In this document: positions 1 through 10,004 of the stretch, in pieces
How the letters are laid out: every line of letters begins with the position of its first letter
How positions within the stretch are numbered: the first letter of the stretch is position 1
NCBI RefSeq assembly: GCF_001690185.1
Contig: NZ_LZGN01000043.1
Coordinates: forward strand, 1 to 64,000
Direction of reading: 5' to 3'
Origin: Gilliamella sp. wkB308
Lineage (GTDB): Bacteria; Pseudomonadota; Gammaproteobacteria; Enterobacterales; Orbaceae
DNA: 64,000 nt
Notes under the pieces: model-generated
Seen by the model: only the letters and a program-made list of their open reading frames with translations
Told to the model about the DNA's origin: nothing
The model's database searches: none
Program-made: the position numbers and the translations under genes

Positions 1-2369
1 CCTAACGTCAGCTGCTGAATAATGTAACCTTTGTCCCGTCCGTCAAAAAACGAGCGTTCCAGTTTCGCCGCCACCAGCATTTCATGCGTGCTGTCCTCAC
101 CATAATTGTGGTTATTGCGGTGCTCCAGCTCTAATGTGGTCTTATATAAATCGCCCAGCGTGGTGTAATATTGTGCACGGGCTATTCGTTCTACATAGTT
201 ACCCTTGTCTTTTTCATTACTGTAAGAAACTAATACCCCTCGCTTATCCGGCTCAAAGTCATAACGTAACTCGCCGCCCCACTCTTCCAAATCACTGCTT
301 CGGGCTTTGGCAAACGATGAAAAGCCTTCCTGCTGCATCGAGTAATACCCTTTAAAACTCAGCGGAATATCCTCATCCGTAAAGTCATTAAAGTTGATGG
401 TTTGCTCAACCTTCCATGCCGCACCTCGGGTATCGCCTGATAACGTCGTTTGATTAAACGATACACCACCATTGCTCGACACATAGATATCATTCATCCC
501 TGCCTTGCTTTTCGCATACTCCACATGGGTATGTGTTCCTTGCGTCGGTCGTATTATCAGGTCTACCCCTTTTAATTCATACGTATCTCCGCTTGACTGG
601 TCTTCATTGATATACGTCCCGCCAATTCGAACATGGTCGTTTAACCAGTGATAAGCACGACCACCAAACACTTTTTCGCTGTTAAAGTCAAAACCGTCTG
701 AGTAATATTCATACTCCGCAATAATCCACACCGGGTTACCCCCTAACAGATTACCGCCTTCAATTATCGAGCTCCCCGTCTCACCCTGTGCCGTCATCGG
801 CAGTGGCTTGGTTAAAAGTACCCGACCCTGAAACTGATTGACTTCATAGTCCACGCCTTCCGTTAACGTCCCGGTGCTCAGTACCCGACCCGTATTACGG
901 TCACGTACCTCCATCGACAGCTTTAAACTCCCTTCGGTAATACGCTGATGTTTTAAAAAATACAAACTACCACCGGTCGAGGCTAACTCAACATGACTGC
1001 CTCGCGTTTCACCGTTCGATAAAAACACCGTCCCGTACGTGCGGGTGTCGCCATATCCGGTCACGCCTTCACTTTCATGAAACAATTGTGCACCGTATAA
1101 ACTGCGGTTAAAGTTGGCAAACTCATTGCCCGTAATCTGCGTGTTATAGTTACCCCATAACCCGTAACTTTTCCCTTTCTCTATTTTGAGATAAAACTTC
1201 CCTTCCGTATCCACATCCCGTTCAGTGGTCGAACCATCACCGTAACTTGGGTAGTAAGCTTGCGGGTCGATTTCACGGATAAAACGGGTCGGGTCTTTTT
1301 CACCTAAATGACCGAACGCATTTTTCAGCCGGGTTTCCGTTGTGTCCAAATGGGCGGTAATGCGATAATCACCTTTGTTCGCTTTTAAATAAAAAGCAAC
1401 CCGTCCATCCCAGCTTCCTTTGCCGCTATAGTGATGACTGTCAGCCTCTTCCAGTATGGATTGTCCGTCGCCACTGACATTGTTTTGCGCATACGTCACA
1501 TCCACTATACCCACATAGAAAAGGTCATCTTCCTGCTCCACTACCAGCTTTTCCTGCTGTGTGTGGGTCTGACCCTGCTCATCCTGCCAGCTTAAATCAA
1601 ACTGATACTCACCCGGCGATAAAATTATCTCGCGCATGGCTCGACCATTGTCGTCCACCACTAAGCGCTCACCATTGAGCTTCACTGCTTTTTTATCTTC
1701 CAGCCCCGCCATTTGAATGACCACTTTACGGTCTTGGGCACTGGTGACAATGCCCTGATGGTTTATTCGGCTTTCACCAAAGCCCGGTATCGTGCTGTCT
1801 GATTTTAATTGACCAAATAATAAATTCGACGAGCTGGATTGGAGGTTAGATTTGCTATAGGAAATAAAATCACTGTCGGTTTGTGCAATGCCATAACCTA
1901 ATGTTTTAAAAAATGCTGCATAAACATTGTCTTTCAAACCGTCATAACTGGTGGTGGTTAAAATCGCTTTATACTCGCTGTCAATCGATAATGGCTCACC
2001 ATTATCCGTTTCACCATTCCATAATACCGCTTCATAAGGACTGATATCACTAAAACGTAAGGTCTTTATAGGATATTGGTTGTCTAAATCTGATTGTCGA
2101 TAAATGGTGATTTGATATTCCGCAATTTTGGTTGGATAGTTGGTGTAAACATAAAGCCCCATTGGTGTTGTAAATAATCCTTGTGAAGTTAACTTCACTT
2201 TAGGATTAAAGATACTTAAATTAAGCTTTTCTTTTGCATTAAACTCATCCCGAATAATGTTCAATTTGGGCACGTTATCCGTACCGGCATAAACACCATT
2301 TGAGCCGAGTAAAAAAGCAACACTTATCCCCAAACAAAGCGGATGTCGGGTCCAGTTATGTTTTTTCAT
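1..2369 (-). CDS. large secreted outer-membrane beta-barrel protein, 3' end outside window
   Basis: The frame is open from an ATG at 2369 to the window edge, about 789 codons with no stop. AAGGAAA lies upstream of the ATG. The first 30 or so residues form a Sec signal peptide ending near VYA. Residues about 35-170 contain a stretch (VLWNGETDNGEPLS) that resembles the FlgD Ig-like fold, and a second Ig-like segment follows. The remainder has alternating strands rich in Tyr, Gly and Asp, with a segment (VRDRNTGRVLSTGTL, then VDYEVNQFQGRVLL) that I recall from very large outer-membrane proteins with DUF11-like repeats. This suggests a surface barrel or adhesin-like protein, but the function is unknown. 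The barrel part (1 to about 1800) is clearly more GC-rich than the N-terminal part and the flanking DNA. Confidence 0.75.
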   Translation of the reverse strand, partial: MKKHNWTRHPLCLGISVAFLLGSNGVYAGTDNVPKLNIIRDEFNAKEKLNLSIFNPKVKLTSQGLFTTPMGLYVYTNYPTKIAEYQITIYRQSDLDNQYPIKTLRFSDISPYEAVLWNGETDNGEPLSIDSEYKAILTTTSYDGLKDNVYAAFFKTLGYGIAQTDSDFISYSKSNLQSSSSNLLFGQLKSDSTIPGFGESRINHQGIVTSAQDRKVVIQMAGLEDKKAVKLNGERLVVDDNGRAMREIILSPGEYQFDLSWQDEQGQTHTQQEKLVVEQEDDLFYVGIVDVTYAQNNVSGDGQSILEEADSHHYSGKGSWDGRVAFYLKANKGDYRITAHLDTTETRLKNAFGHLGEKDPTRFIREIDPQAYYPSYGDGSTTERDVDTEGKFYLKIEKGKSYGLWGNYNTQITGNEFANFNRSLYGAQLFHESEGVTGYGDTRTYGTVFLSNGETRGSHVELASTGGSLYFLKHQRITEGSLKLSMEVRDRNTGRVLSTGTLTEGVDYEVNQFQGRVLLTKPLPMTAQGETGSSIIEGGNLLGGNPVWIIAEYEYYSDGFDFNSEKVFGGRAYHWLNDHVRIGGTYINEDQSSGDTYELKGVDLIIRPTQGTHTHVEYAKSKAGMNDIYVSSNGGVSFNQTTLSGDTRGAAWKVEQTINFNDFTDEDIPLSFKGYYSMQQEGFSSFAKARSSDLEEWGGELRYDFEPDKRGVLVSYSNEKDKGNYVERIARAQYYTTLGDLYKTTLELEHRNNHNYGEDSTHEMLVAAKLERSFFDGRDKGYIIQQLTL

Positions 2370-2536
2370 CTAGTTTATTTCCTTTCTTTTAATAGCTATT
2401 ATTTTTATTTATTGTTGGTTCAGTTAAATGTCTTTTATTAACATCTATACCGATTATCGTTTTAACTTAACATTTAATTAATAATTAATGATTTAAATAA
2501 CATTTTAGTTTGAGACTTTTTGAGCTGACATAATAC

Positions 2537-2559
2537 ATTGATCGAATAAAACGATCAAT
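2537..2559. repeat. 8-bp perfect inverted repeat upstream of the outer-membrane protein gene
   Basis: ATTGATCG and CGATCAAT are separated by 7 nt, in the 233-bp gap between the two minus-strand secreted-protein genes. No T-run follows on either strand, so it is more likely an operator or an mRNA stem than a terminator. The rest of this gap is very AT-rich with no other signal that I can see. Confidence 0.4.
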
Positions 2560-2602
2560 AAATAATAAATATTTGCTTTAAACTATCAAAATATCATCAA
2601 AG

Positions 2603-3157
2603 TTAATATCTTTGTGTGTATTTTTTATACATTCTATCTTTTAGTTGAAATAAATTAGTTAGCAAATTGCTATCTTGCACAACATATTGACCTAAAATCT
2701 GAAAGGATGCCGTGTTAACACTATTTTTTAAAAGTCCATAATGCGCAACTGAGATTACACTGTATATATTGTTTATTGATAAAGGTTCCTTTATAACAGT
2801 ATTAGTCTGTTCAAATAACGCTGTAACAAAATGGCTATTACTGAAAAACAATGTTTCTAATTGACGATAATGATCTAAATTAGGTTGCTGATATATCTTA
2901 TTTTGAGAACCGACATTTTTAATCGGATAATTTGTATCTTTATAAAATCCCAAAGAAGCAAGAAATAACTTTTGTAAGATGAGTCCAGAATGGTAAATGT
3001 TTAAGTTCAGTTTTTCTGTTGTATTTATTTTATCATCAATAGATCTAAGCACGTTTAAGTTGGTCATTGTTTTAGCAAAAGCAAAAATTGATCCAAGCAA
3101 AATCCACAAACCTGTTATGAGATCAGAAAAAATACGGAACCGATTACATTTATTCAT
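2603..3157 (-). CDS. secreted 184-aa protein, paralogue of the N-terminal domain of the adjacent outer-membrane protein
   Basis: An ATG at 3157 follows GAAAGGAAAT, the same leader motif that precedes the large downstream gene. Residues 1-28 form a signal peptide (hydrophobic LWILLGSIFAFA). The mature part aligns by eye with the first 150 or so mature residues of the protein encoded at 1-2369. Shared anchors, in order, are EKLNL, TNYP-x-K, IY-x-Q-x-x-LD, EPLSI, and a GL-x-x-N ... F-x-x-LG ending. The product therefore looks like a stand-alone copy of that domain without the barrel. It has no close family that I recognise. It could be a partner or secreted decoy of the large protein, or a decaying duplicate. 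Both genes lie on the same strand 233 bp apart and may be co-transcribed. Confidence 0.6.
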   Translation of the reverse strand: MNKCNRFRIFSDLITGLWILLGSIFAFAKTMTNLNVLRSIDDKINTTEKLNLNIYHSGLILQKLFLASLGFYKDTNYPIKNVGSQNKIYQQPNLDHYRQLETLFFSNSHFVTALFEQTNTVIKEPLSINNIYSVISVAHYGLLKNSVNTASFQILGQYVVQDSNLLTNLFQLKDRMYKKYTQRY

Positions 3158-3304
3158 GAATTAGCATTTCCTTTCATTTTATTGCAACTCTGTTATTAAA
3201 ATTAGGTTGATGACCTTAAACGATATAAAGAAAAGATAAAATTTACTAAAAATTTAATAGCTAAAACTTTACTATTATTTTCACTTATTCTAAGTTTAGG
3301 TTGA

Positions 3305-3345
3305 AACCGCATCAACTCCTTATTTGCTAAGAGTTGTAAGCGGTT
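3305..3345. repeat. long imperfect hairpin in the 365-bp gap before mltC
   Basis: AACCGC (3305-3310) and CAACTC (3313-3318) pair with GAGTTG (3331-3336) and GCGGTT (3340-3345), leaving a small internal loop and a 12-nt apical loop. There is no adjacent T-run. The gap 3158-3522 otherwise holds AT-rich sequence and the mltC terminator candidate, with no ORF that I would call. Confidence 0.4.
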
Positions 3346-3468
3346 AAACAGCAAATAAAACAGATTATTATCAATTTCAATTATCTTTACGGTAAGCTTT
3401 TTTTAAGAAGTGAAATTTAAGATTAACAAATCAAGGTTAATCATATAACTATTGTTTCTTTAACAAAG

Positions 3469-3506
3469 GCCATCATAATATCAATAAATCAATATAGTAT
3501 GATGGC
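3469..3506 (-). terminator. candidate terminator downstream of mltC
   Basis: GCCATCATA (3469-3477) pairs with TATGATGGC (3498-3506), a 9-bp stem placed 17 nt past the mltC stop. Only a short T-rich tail follows on the minus strand, so termination strength is uncertain. Confidence 0.45.
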
Positions 3507-3522
3507 ATGACTATAATATATT

Positions 3523-4593
3523 CTACCGATTGTCTAATATACTACTGACTTTAATAAGATAGTTGCGAGACTCTTGAGAAACATGCGAAGTAACCAATTT
3601 TCGATATACTTGTTGTGGAGTCATAGAATTGATAATGCTAATCGCTTCGTTACGATCATTAGAGAAGGTACGAAGTACACTACCTGCACCACCATTATAA
3701 GATGTTATCATTGCATATCTCAAAGAGATGGGATTATTAATTCCTGCTAGATATTTTGTTTTTAATAATGATAAATAAGCTGTACCCATATCAACATTAT
3801 TTTTAGGATCGAGTAAAAATTGCCTGCTAGGTTCCCCTGATTTTCCCCGTAATGAAAAAATATCGCGTCCAGCAGTATGTTGTTGAACTTGCATTAATCC
3901 AAGCGCATCACTGCTACTTACAGCATAGGGGTTAAATGCCGATTCAACTTCCATAATTGCTAAAATTAATCGTTCATCAATAAGATAACGATTTGATGCT
4001 TCAATCACTAACGGTAAAAATTTTCTGGCGCGTTGATTAATATGATTAGGAACAAGTTTAATTTCAACATAAGTAATTTGATGAGAACCCGATGTGCGGA
4101 CTTGCATATTATGAGCAAGAACATAGTCAGCAAAGTTATTGGCTCTACCACTCCAACGAATAGGTTGCATTTCTTGGTCAAGTACCTGATTGTACAAAAA
4201 AGGCTCTTGTGACTGATCCTGCCCCATTTTACCATGGCGAATAATATCATCTGGTTCTGGCATTAGTAACGTTGAAACAATAGCATCTTTTAAACTGATT
4301 ATGGGCATATCAGAGAGAGTTTCTATCGTAATCACCCCAGAAACAAAGTTAATATGAACTCGCGTTTCTAAATTATCCTCATATTGAACATAATCTTTAG
4401 GCCCTGCAATAAGTACCTCTTTGGGCCCCCAAATTTGTTCAATATTATTAGCATACTGGCTGATTAAAATATTAAATGCATTGGTATCTTTAACATAATA
4501 ATCTTCATTATCGAAATTTGCATTTTTACTAGGACAACCCGCTAAAAAACTTGCAGTAACAAATAATGTAATAATTTTTATGTTATTTTTCAT
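3523..4593 (-). CDS. mltC: membrane-bound lytic murein transglycosylase C
   Basis: The product is a lipid-anchored enzyme that cleaves peptidoglycan MurNAc-GlcNAc bonds to give 1,6-anhydro ends. The ATG at 4593 gives 356 aa, close to E. coli MltC, with lipobox FLAGC (Cys20). A longer reading begins only with TTG at 4605. Residues about 25-190 form the MltC-specific N-terminal domain and about 190-356 the SLT domain. The catalytic Glu217 sits in EVESAFNPYAVS, followed by GLMQVQ and the Y-N-GG substrate motif (TSYNGGAG). It lies 8 bp downstream of yggX, the usual enterobacterial pairing. Confidence 0.95.
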   Translation of the reverse strand: MKNNIKIITLFVTASFLAGCPSKNANFDNEDYYVKDTNAFNILISQYANNIEQIWGPKEVLIAGPKDYVQYEDNLETRVHINFVSGVITIETLSDMPIISLKDAIVSTLLMPEPDDIIRHGKMGQDQSQEPFLYNQVLDQEMQPIRWSGRANNFADYVLAHNMQVRTSGSHQITYVEIKLVPNHINQRARKFLPLVIEASNRYLIDERLILAIMEVESAFNPYAVSSSDALGLMQVQQHTAGRDIFSLRGKSGEPSRQFLLDPKNNVDMGTAYLSLLKTKYLAGINNPISLRYAMITSYNGGAGSVLRTFSNDRNEAISIINSMTPQQVYRKLVTSHVSQESRNYLIKVSSILDNR

Positions 4594-4601
4594 GTGATTT
4601 C

Positions 4602-4871
4602 TCAATTTTGTGGTTTATAGCCATCAATAATGATATCTTCACCATCAAATAAAAATTTAACCATTTCATCTTCAATTTTTTTTCGATGTTCAGGATTCAT
4701 CATATTGAGTTTATTTTCGTTGATTAACATGGTTTGTTTTTTAAGCCATTCTTGCCAAGCAAGTTTTGAAATTTCGTTATATATACGCTTGCCAAGCTCT
4801 CCCGGATATAGCTGAAAATCCAAACCTTCCGATTCTTCTTGTAAATAATGGCAAAATATAATGCGGCTCAT
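4602..4871 (-). CDS. yggX: YggX family iron-trafficking / oxidative damage protection protein
   Basis: A 90-aa cytosolic protein nearly identical in layout to E. coli YggX (91 aa), which protects Fe-S clusters and is thought to traffic Fe(II). The start [11 protein letters not shown] keeps the conserved Cys7. The block [17 protein letters not shown] is a family hallmark. The frame extends upstream only through a TTG, so the ATG at 4871 is preferred. It is followed by mltC and is probably co-transcribed with it. In E. coli the group also includes mutY, which is not present here; the next gene upstream is argD on the other strand. Confidence 0.93.
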   Translation of the reverse strand: MSRIIFCHYLQEESEGLDFQLYPGELGKRIYNEISKLAWQEWLKKQTMLINENKLNMMNPEHRKKIEDEMVKFLFDGEDIIIDGYKPQN

Positions 4872-5040
4872 ATTAATCTTTTTCCAAATACAATTAAAAA
4901 TATTCTCCAATTATAACTGAAAACAATTATGTAAAAGAAGAAAATTATTCGGTCGCTATCCTGCGCAAAACCTTCAAGATGAATTTTAATTCAAATTAAA
5001 TGAATAATTATTTACTTTACTAAACCTCTATTTGGCATAA

Positions 5041-6291
<1,251 letters not shown>

Positions 6292-6307
6292 GTTTTTCTA
6301 TACAGTA

Positions 6308-6334
6308 ACAGCATTTTAATCGATTAAATGCTGT
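6308..6334 (+). terminator. hairpin after argD
   Basis: ACAGCATTT pairs with AAATGCTGT around the centre TTAATCGATT, 17 nt after the argD stop. It is not followed by a strong T-run, so it may be a weak terminator or an mRNA-stabilising hairpin before engB. Confidence 0.45.
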
Positions 6335-6359
6335 CTATGCATTTATAGGATACTTATTT

Positions 6360-6971
6360 ATGTACGATATTCGACCATTAAATTATGCAAAAACTAAATT
6401 TATATTAAGTGCACCAGATATTTCACATTTACCTTTTGACGGTGGTGTAGAAGTCGCATTTGCCGGTCGCTCAAATGCAGGAAAATCCAGTGCGCTTAAT
6501 ACGCTGACTAACCAAAAAGGGTTGGCCAGAACCAGTAAAACACCGGGTCGGACTCAGCTTATCAATCTTTTTGAAGTCGAGCCTAATTGTCGGTTGGTTG
6601 ACTTGCCAGGATATGGTTATGCGCAAGTGCCAGAAACAATCAAGCGAAAATGGCAAAAGTCATTAGGTGAATACCTACAAAAACGTGAAAGCCTTAAAGG
6701 TTTAGTGATATTAATGGATATAAGACATCCTTTAAAAGATTTAGATCAACAGATGATTGAATGGGCGGTATCAGTAAACATTCCTGTCATGTTGTTATTG
6801 ACCAAAGCCGATAAACTGGCGTCCGGAGCGCTCAAAAAACAAGTTAATATGGTCAAAGAAGCCATTTTACCTTTTCAAGGTGATATTACGGTATCCCCTT
6901 TTTCATCACCAAAACGTATTGGTCTTGAACCATTAAAATGGCAATTAAACGAATGGTTTAACCAACAATAA
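6360..6971 (+). CDS. engB: ribosome biogenesis GTPase YihA/EngB
   Basis: A 203-aa small GTPase needed for late 50S subunit assembly. The P-loop GRSNAGKSS lies at residues 36-44, followed by the switch region TPGRTQ, the G3 motif DLPGYGYA and the G4 motif TKAD, all in the order expected for the TrmE-Era-EngA-YihA family. The length matches E. coli EngB (210 aa). srkA follows 11 bp downstream on the same strand. In enterobacteria engB lies near polA rather than beside argD, so the upstream neighbour is a local arrangement. Confidence 0.95.
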   Translation: MYDIRPLNYAKTKFILSAPDISHLPFDGGVEVAFAGRSNAGKSSALNTLTNQKGLARTSKTPGRTQLINLFEVEPNCRLVDLPGYGYAQVPETIKRKWQKSLGEYLQKRESLKGLVILMDIRHPLKDLDQQMIEWAVSVNIPVMLLLTKADKLASGALKKQVNMVKEAILPFQGDITVSPFSSPKRIGLEPLKWQLNEWFNQQ

Positions 6972-6982
6972 AAGAGAAATTA

Positions 6983-7969
6983 ATGAATCATCCTGCTTTT
7001 TCATTCCAAGCGTTATCCCCTGAATTCATTCTTGATTGTTTATTGTCTATCGGGATACGTGTTGATTCGGGTTTAATAGCGTTAAATAGCTATGAAAATC
7101 GCGTCTACCAATTCATGGATGAAGAGCGGATACGTTATGTTGCTAAGTTTTACCGTCCACATCGCTGGAGTCGAGAGCAAATTCTTGAAGAGCATCAATT
7201 TACCCAAGCATTATTTGATGCTGAAATCCCTGTTGTTACACCTGTAATAATCAATAACAGCACACTGCATGAATATCAAGGTTACTTGTTCTCGCTTTTT
7301 CCAAGTATAGGCGGCAGACAATACGAATCTGATAACATTGAACAGATGGAGTCAGTCGCACTATTATTAGGACGAATGCATCAAATTGGCGCCCAAAAAA
7401 ACTTTATTTACCGACCGACAATTGGTCTTGAGGAGTACCTTTATCAGCCTCAAGAGGTACTTTTATCTTGTGATTTTATTCCTAAAAATATTCATTCAGC
7501 GCTTAGAACAAACCTGACACAATTGATTAAAGCTGTAGAACAACATTGGCATAATGATTGGCAATGCATCCGTTTACATGGCGATTGTCATATTGGTAAT
7601 ATTTTATGGCGAGACCAAGCCATACTTGTCGATTTTGATGATGCACGTAATGGCCCTGCAATTCAAGATTTATGGATGTTACTGAACGGTAATCGGCAAG
7701 AACAACGTCTACAACTTGATGCGTTAATAGAAATGTATCAAGAGTTTAACGATTTTGATAGTCAACAAATTAAATTAATTGAGCCATTAAGGGCAATGAG
7801 AATGGTTCATTATCTAGCTTGGATTATTACACGCAGGCAAGACCCCGCTTTTACTGCTGCTTTTCCTTGGATCACAGATGTTGATTTTTGGTATCAACAA
7901 CTCAAGGAATTTGAACAGCAAACTAAAGCAATTTACTCACCACCTTTAGCATTGATGTCGGCATTTTGA
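6983..7969 (+). CDS. srkA: stress response serine/threonine kinase SrkA (YihE/RdoA)
   Basis: A 328-aa aminoglycoside-phosphotransferase-fold Ser/Thr kinase; the E. coli protein (328 aa) counteracts MazEF-type and envelope-stress death. The catalytic loop LHGDCHIGN carries Asp201 and Asn206, and the metal-binding DFDD begins at Asp217, the same numbering as E. coli. It starts 11 bp after engB, so the two are probably co-transcribed. In E. coli srkA precedes dsbA; here a convergent GIY-YIG gene follows instead and dsbA is not in the window. Confidence 0.92.
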   Translation: MNHPAFSFQALSPEFILDCLLSIGIRVDSGLIALNSYENRVYQFMDEERIRYVAKFYRPHRWSREQILEEHQFTQALFDAEIPVVTPVIINNSTLHEYQGYLFSLFPSIGGRQYESDNIEQMESVALLLGRMHQIGAQKNFIYRPTIGLEEYLYQPQEVLLSCDFIPKNIHSALRTNLTQLIKAVEQHWHNDWQCIRLHGDCHIGNILWRDQAILVDFDDARNGPAIQDLWMLLNGNRQEQRLQLDALIEMYQEFNDFDSQQIKLIEPLRAMRMVHYLAWIITRRQDPAFTAAFPWITDVDFWYQQLKEFEQQTKAIYSPPLALMSAF

Positions 7970-7992
7970 GTTATAAACTCATATAAAATAAA

Positions 7993-8292
7993 TTAGTTAG
8001 CAATGAATCTTGCCAATAATTCCGTTAAGTTAGGCGATTGTGCAATGAGTTTTTCTTTATGAGTCTTAGAAAGTTGTTTGACACGATACTCAAGCTTTAA
8101 AGCTGTGGATTTATCCCCAACATAAACTTGATAGACAAGCGTAAAATCTTGATGACCTTTCAAATATTTAGCACCTTGACCTGTTTGATGTTGATGTAAA
8201 CGTCGACTAATATCAGTAGTAATACCGGTATAAAATGTTTGTTTGGCTGTTCTAATAATATAGAGAAACCAAACTGATGACTTATTTGGCAT
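7993..8292 (-). CDS. GIY-YIG nuclease superfamily protein, YhbQ type
   Basis: A 99-aa single-domain protein. The GIY-YIG signature appears as LYIIRTAKQTFYTGI, with the following ISRRLHQHQ helix carrying the conserved Arg, and a later Glu in LEYRVKQL. This matches the UPF0213/YhbQ group, whose E. coli member has been linked to DNA repair and nuclease activity. It is convergent with srkA, 23 bp from its stop, and likely monocistronic. Confidence 0.85.
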   Translation of the reverse strand: MPNKSSVWFLYIIRTAKQTFYTGITTDISRRLHQHQTGQGAKYLKGHQDFTLVYQVYVGDKSTALKLEYRVKQLSKTHKEKLIAQSPNLTELLARFIAN

Positions 8293-8522
8293 AGTAAACC
8301 ATAGCAGTTAACGTATTTATCAATAATTTTCAATTATAAGAAAACATTTTAACCAGAGCAAAATTTTGATGATTATAATTAGGTTAGGTAAACGTGATAA
8401 TTATCATCGTTTCATTTACTTTAAGATAGATAGTGTTTAAGATAAACCAATTATGTTGTTGTATGTTGGAGCCAAGCAATTTGAATAACTTTGCAAATAT
8501 TATAGAAACTGAACGTGGTGAT

Positions 8523-9185
8523 ATGAAATTCGCTTACGTCCAAAATGATGAAATTGACTATCTTGAACTGTTTGATCACTTTCTGGCAGAGGAAGGTCAT
8601 CATGAATTATTGGATCCAAGTGATCGTATTGAAAGATATACTTATTTAATTAATCATAACCAAAGCAAATTTATTTTTAAAATTGATGGTGGCGTTGAAA
8701 ATCGTTTGGAACGTCGACTTATTGCCAAAATAACCGGTGATTTTTATTTTAATTTAATCCACAAATTAGCTAAAATTTCGCTGGATAAATGCGATATAGC
8801 TTATGAGCTTTATTTAGTCGCATTCGATAAAAAAACTAAACGCCACTATATGATTTTTAATTTTATTGAAGGTCGTTCGCTAACAAGGGACGAAATGAAA
8901 TTACATGGCGAACAAGTCAAAAATTGTATCGAAAAACTTCATCATTATAATTTAGTCTCTAACGATGTGCATGGTGGTAATTTTATTTTAACGCCAGATG
9001 GCAAAATTAAAGCTATCGATTTAACAAATTCAGGGTTTATTTGGCTAACAAAAGCTAACGATGCCATAGAACTGCAAGAACGATTTAATATTAAGATTAA
9101 AGTTCCGGCTATGGCAATGGCAATTAAAAAATTTACCCATGGATTTAAACGATTATCACGAAAAATTCGTGGCAAAAAAGTTTAA
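8523..9185 (+). CDS. waaY: lipopolysaccharide core heptose(II) kinase, WaaY/RfaY-like
   Basis: Protein-kinase-like fold with NDVHGGNFIL as catalytic loop and KAIDLTNSG as the metal-binding motif, a basic C-terminus (KKFTHGFKRLSRKIRGKK), and a length near E. coli WaaY (about 230 aa). WaaY phosphorylates the second heptose of the LPS inner core. The start is uncertain: in-frame options are GTG 8433, ATG 8463 and ATG 8523. I chose 8523 because it gives the family length (220 aa). No other waa genes are nearby, so it is an orphan kinase and the substrate is inferred. Confidence 0.75.
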   Translation: MKFAYVQNDEIDYLELFDHFLAEEGHHELLDPSDRIERYTYLINHNQSKFIFKIDGGVENRLERRLIAKITGDFYFNLIHKLAKISLDKCDIAYELYLVAFDKKTKRHYMIFNFIEGRSLTRDEMKLHGEQVKNCIEKLHHYNLVSNDVHGGNFILTPDGKIKAIDLTNSGFIWLTKANDAIELQERFNIKIKVPAMAMAIKKFTHGFKRLSRKIRGKKV

Positions 9186-9367
9186 TATTATCTTAATGAT
9201 GTGAGGTAATTATTTACCTCACTCGCATAACGTCTAAAATTGTTATTAATTTCCACATTTTTAACATTGGTTCTTTTCATTCAATTTCTAATATTAATTT
9301 ATGGTTAATGTTTATCGATACGAGTAAACTAATTAATAAACCGTTTAACACCAATGAGGAGCTAGCC

Positions 9368-9952
9368 ATGAAAGCGTTTATAATTTTATTCACTCTTGTT
9401 GCTGTGCTAACTGGCTGTACTTCGCCAAAAATGGCGTCGATTTATCAAACCCAAGGCGTCGAAATAGCACAAAACGCAGCGGGCGATGATATTCTCAATA
9501 AATATAGCAAAACAATACCAATCCAAAATCCTCATTCTTCATTGTCGCTGTGTATTGCACAAGAACTCAATAATGGGCCAGTTGTGCTAACAAACGAAAG
9601 TTATTTTGGATCACCTTGGTGGTATTCATACAACATCCCTAATCAACAATCGATCACAATTAATGGGGGGCAAACGATTAAGCTAGTTGAAGGCAATCAT
9701 GTGGTTGCCAATGCTGTAACCGACTATCAATATAACGCTAAATATTTTGTCAGTTATACTTTAACGGCTACTCGCCATCAAAACAATATTGATTATCTAT
9801 TTAGCAACATTAAACAGGCTCAACAATATACTGGTTCAACAGTAAACGATGGTTTTGAAAACGTTAAAACTTTACAACGCTCACATCCTGACCTAGTTAT
9901 CGATGCACTAAATAAAGAAATCAATAAAATTCAAACTTGCTTATTAAAATAA
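9368..9952 (+). CDS. putative outer-membrane lipoprotein of unknown function
   Basis: The ATG at 9368 follows GAGGAG and begins a classic lipoprotein signal (MKAFIILFTLVAVLTGC, lipid-modified Cys17). The upstream ATG at 9308 would bury this signal and is rejected. The mature protein, about 178 aa, has two further Cys (in SLCIAQ and TCLLK) that could pair in the periplasm, and a Tyr/Asn-rich middle region. I do not recognise a family. It follows the WaaY-like gene after 182 bp and ends in its own terminator, so it is probably a single-gene unit. Confidence 0.75.
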   Translation: MKAFIILFTLVAVLTGCTSPKMASIYQTQGVEIAQNAAGDDILNKYSKTIPIQNPHSSLSLCIAQELNNGPVVLTNESYFGSPWWYSYNIPNQQSITINGGQTIKLVEGNHVVANAVTDYQYNAKYFVSYTLTATRHQNNIDYLFSNIKQAQQYTGSTVNDGFENVKTLQRSHPDLVIDALNKEINKIQTCLLK

Positions 9953-10004
9953 TAACAAGTTTTATTTGGATTAAATTTTTTTAAGTTTTGTTATTATTTT
10001 TTAT
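9948..10004 (+). terminator. terminator of the lipoprotein gene
   Basis: AATAATAACAA (9948-9958, overlapping the stop codon) pairs with TTGTTATTATT (9988-9998), an 11-bp stem with a 29-nt AT-rich loop, followed by a T-run. The rest of the 493-bp gap to 10445 is strongly AT-rich and holds no ORF that I would call. It must contain the dciA promoter. Confidence 0.6.

Noticed and set aside
134-355. Plus-strand 73-codon frame opposite the outer-membrane protein gene
   Set aside because: It lies fully antisense to a long open minus-strand frame with signal peptide and barrel features, and has no ribosome site or recognisable content.
1-2369. Fimbrial usher of the CfaC/TcfC type
   Set aside because: The large size, barrel-like sequence and secretion signal fit at first sight, but no usher plug or PapC-type motif and no chaperone or pilin gene lies nearby. 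The internal motifs fit DUF11-type surface proteins better.
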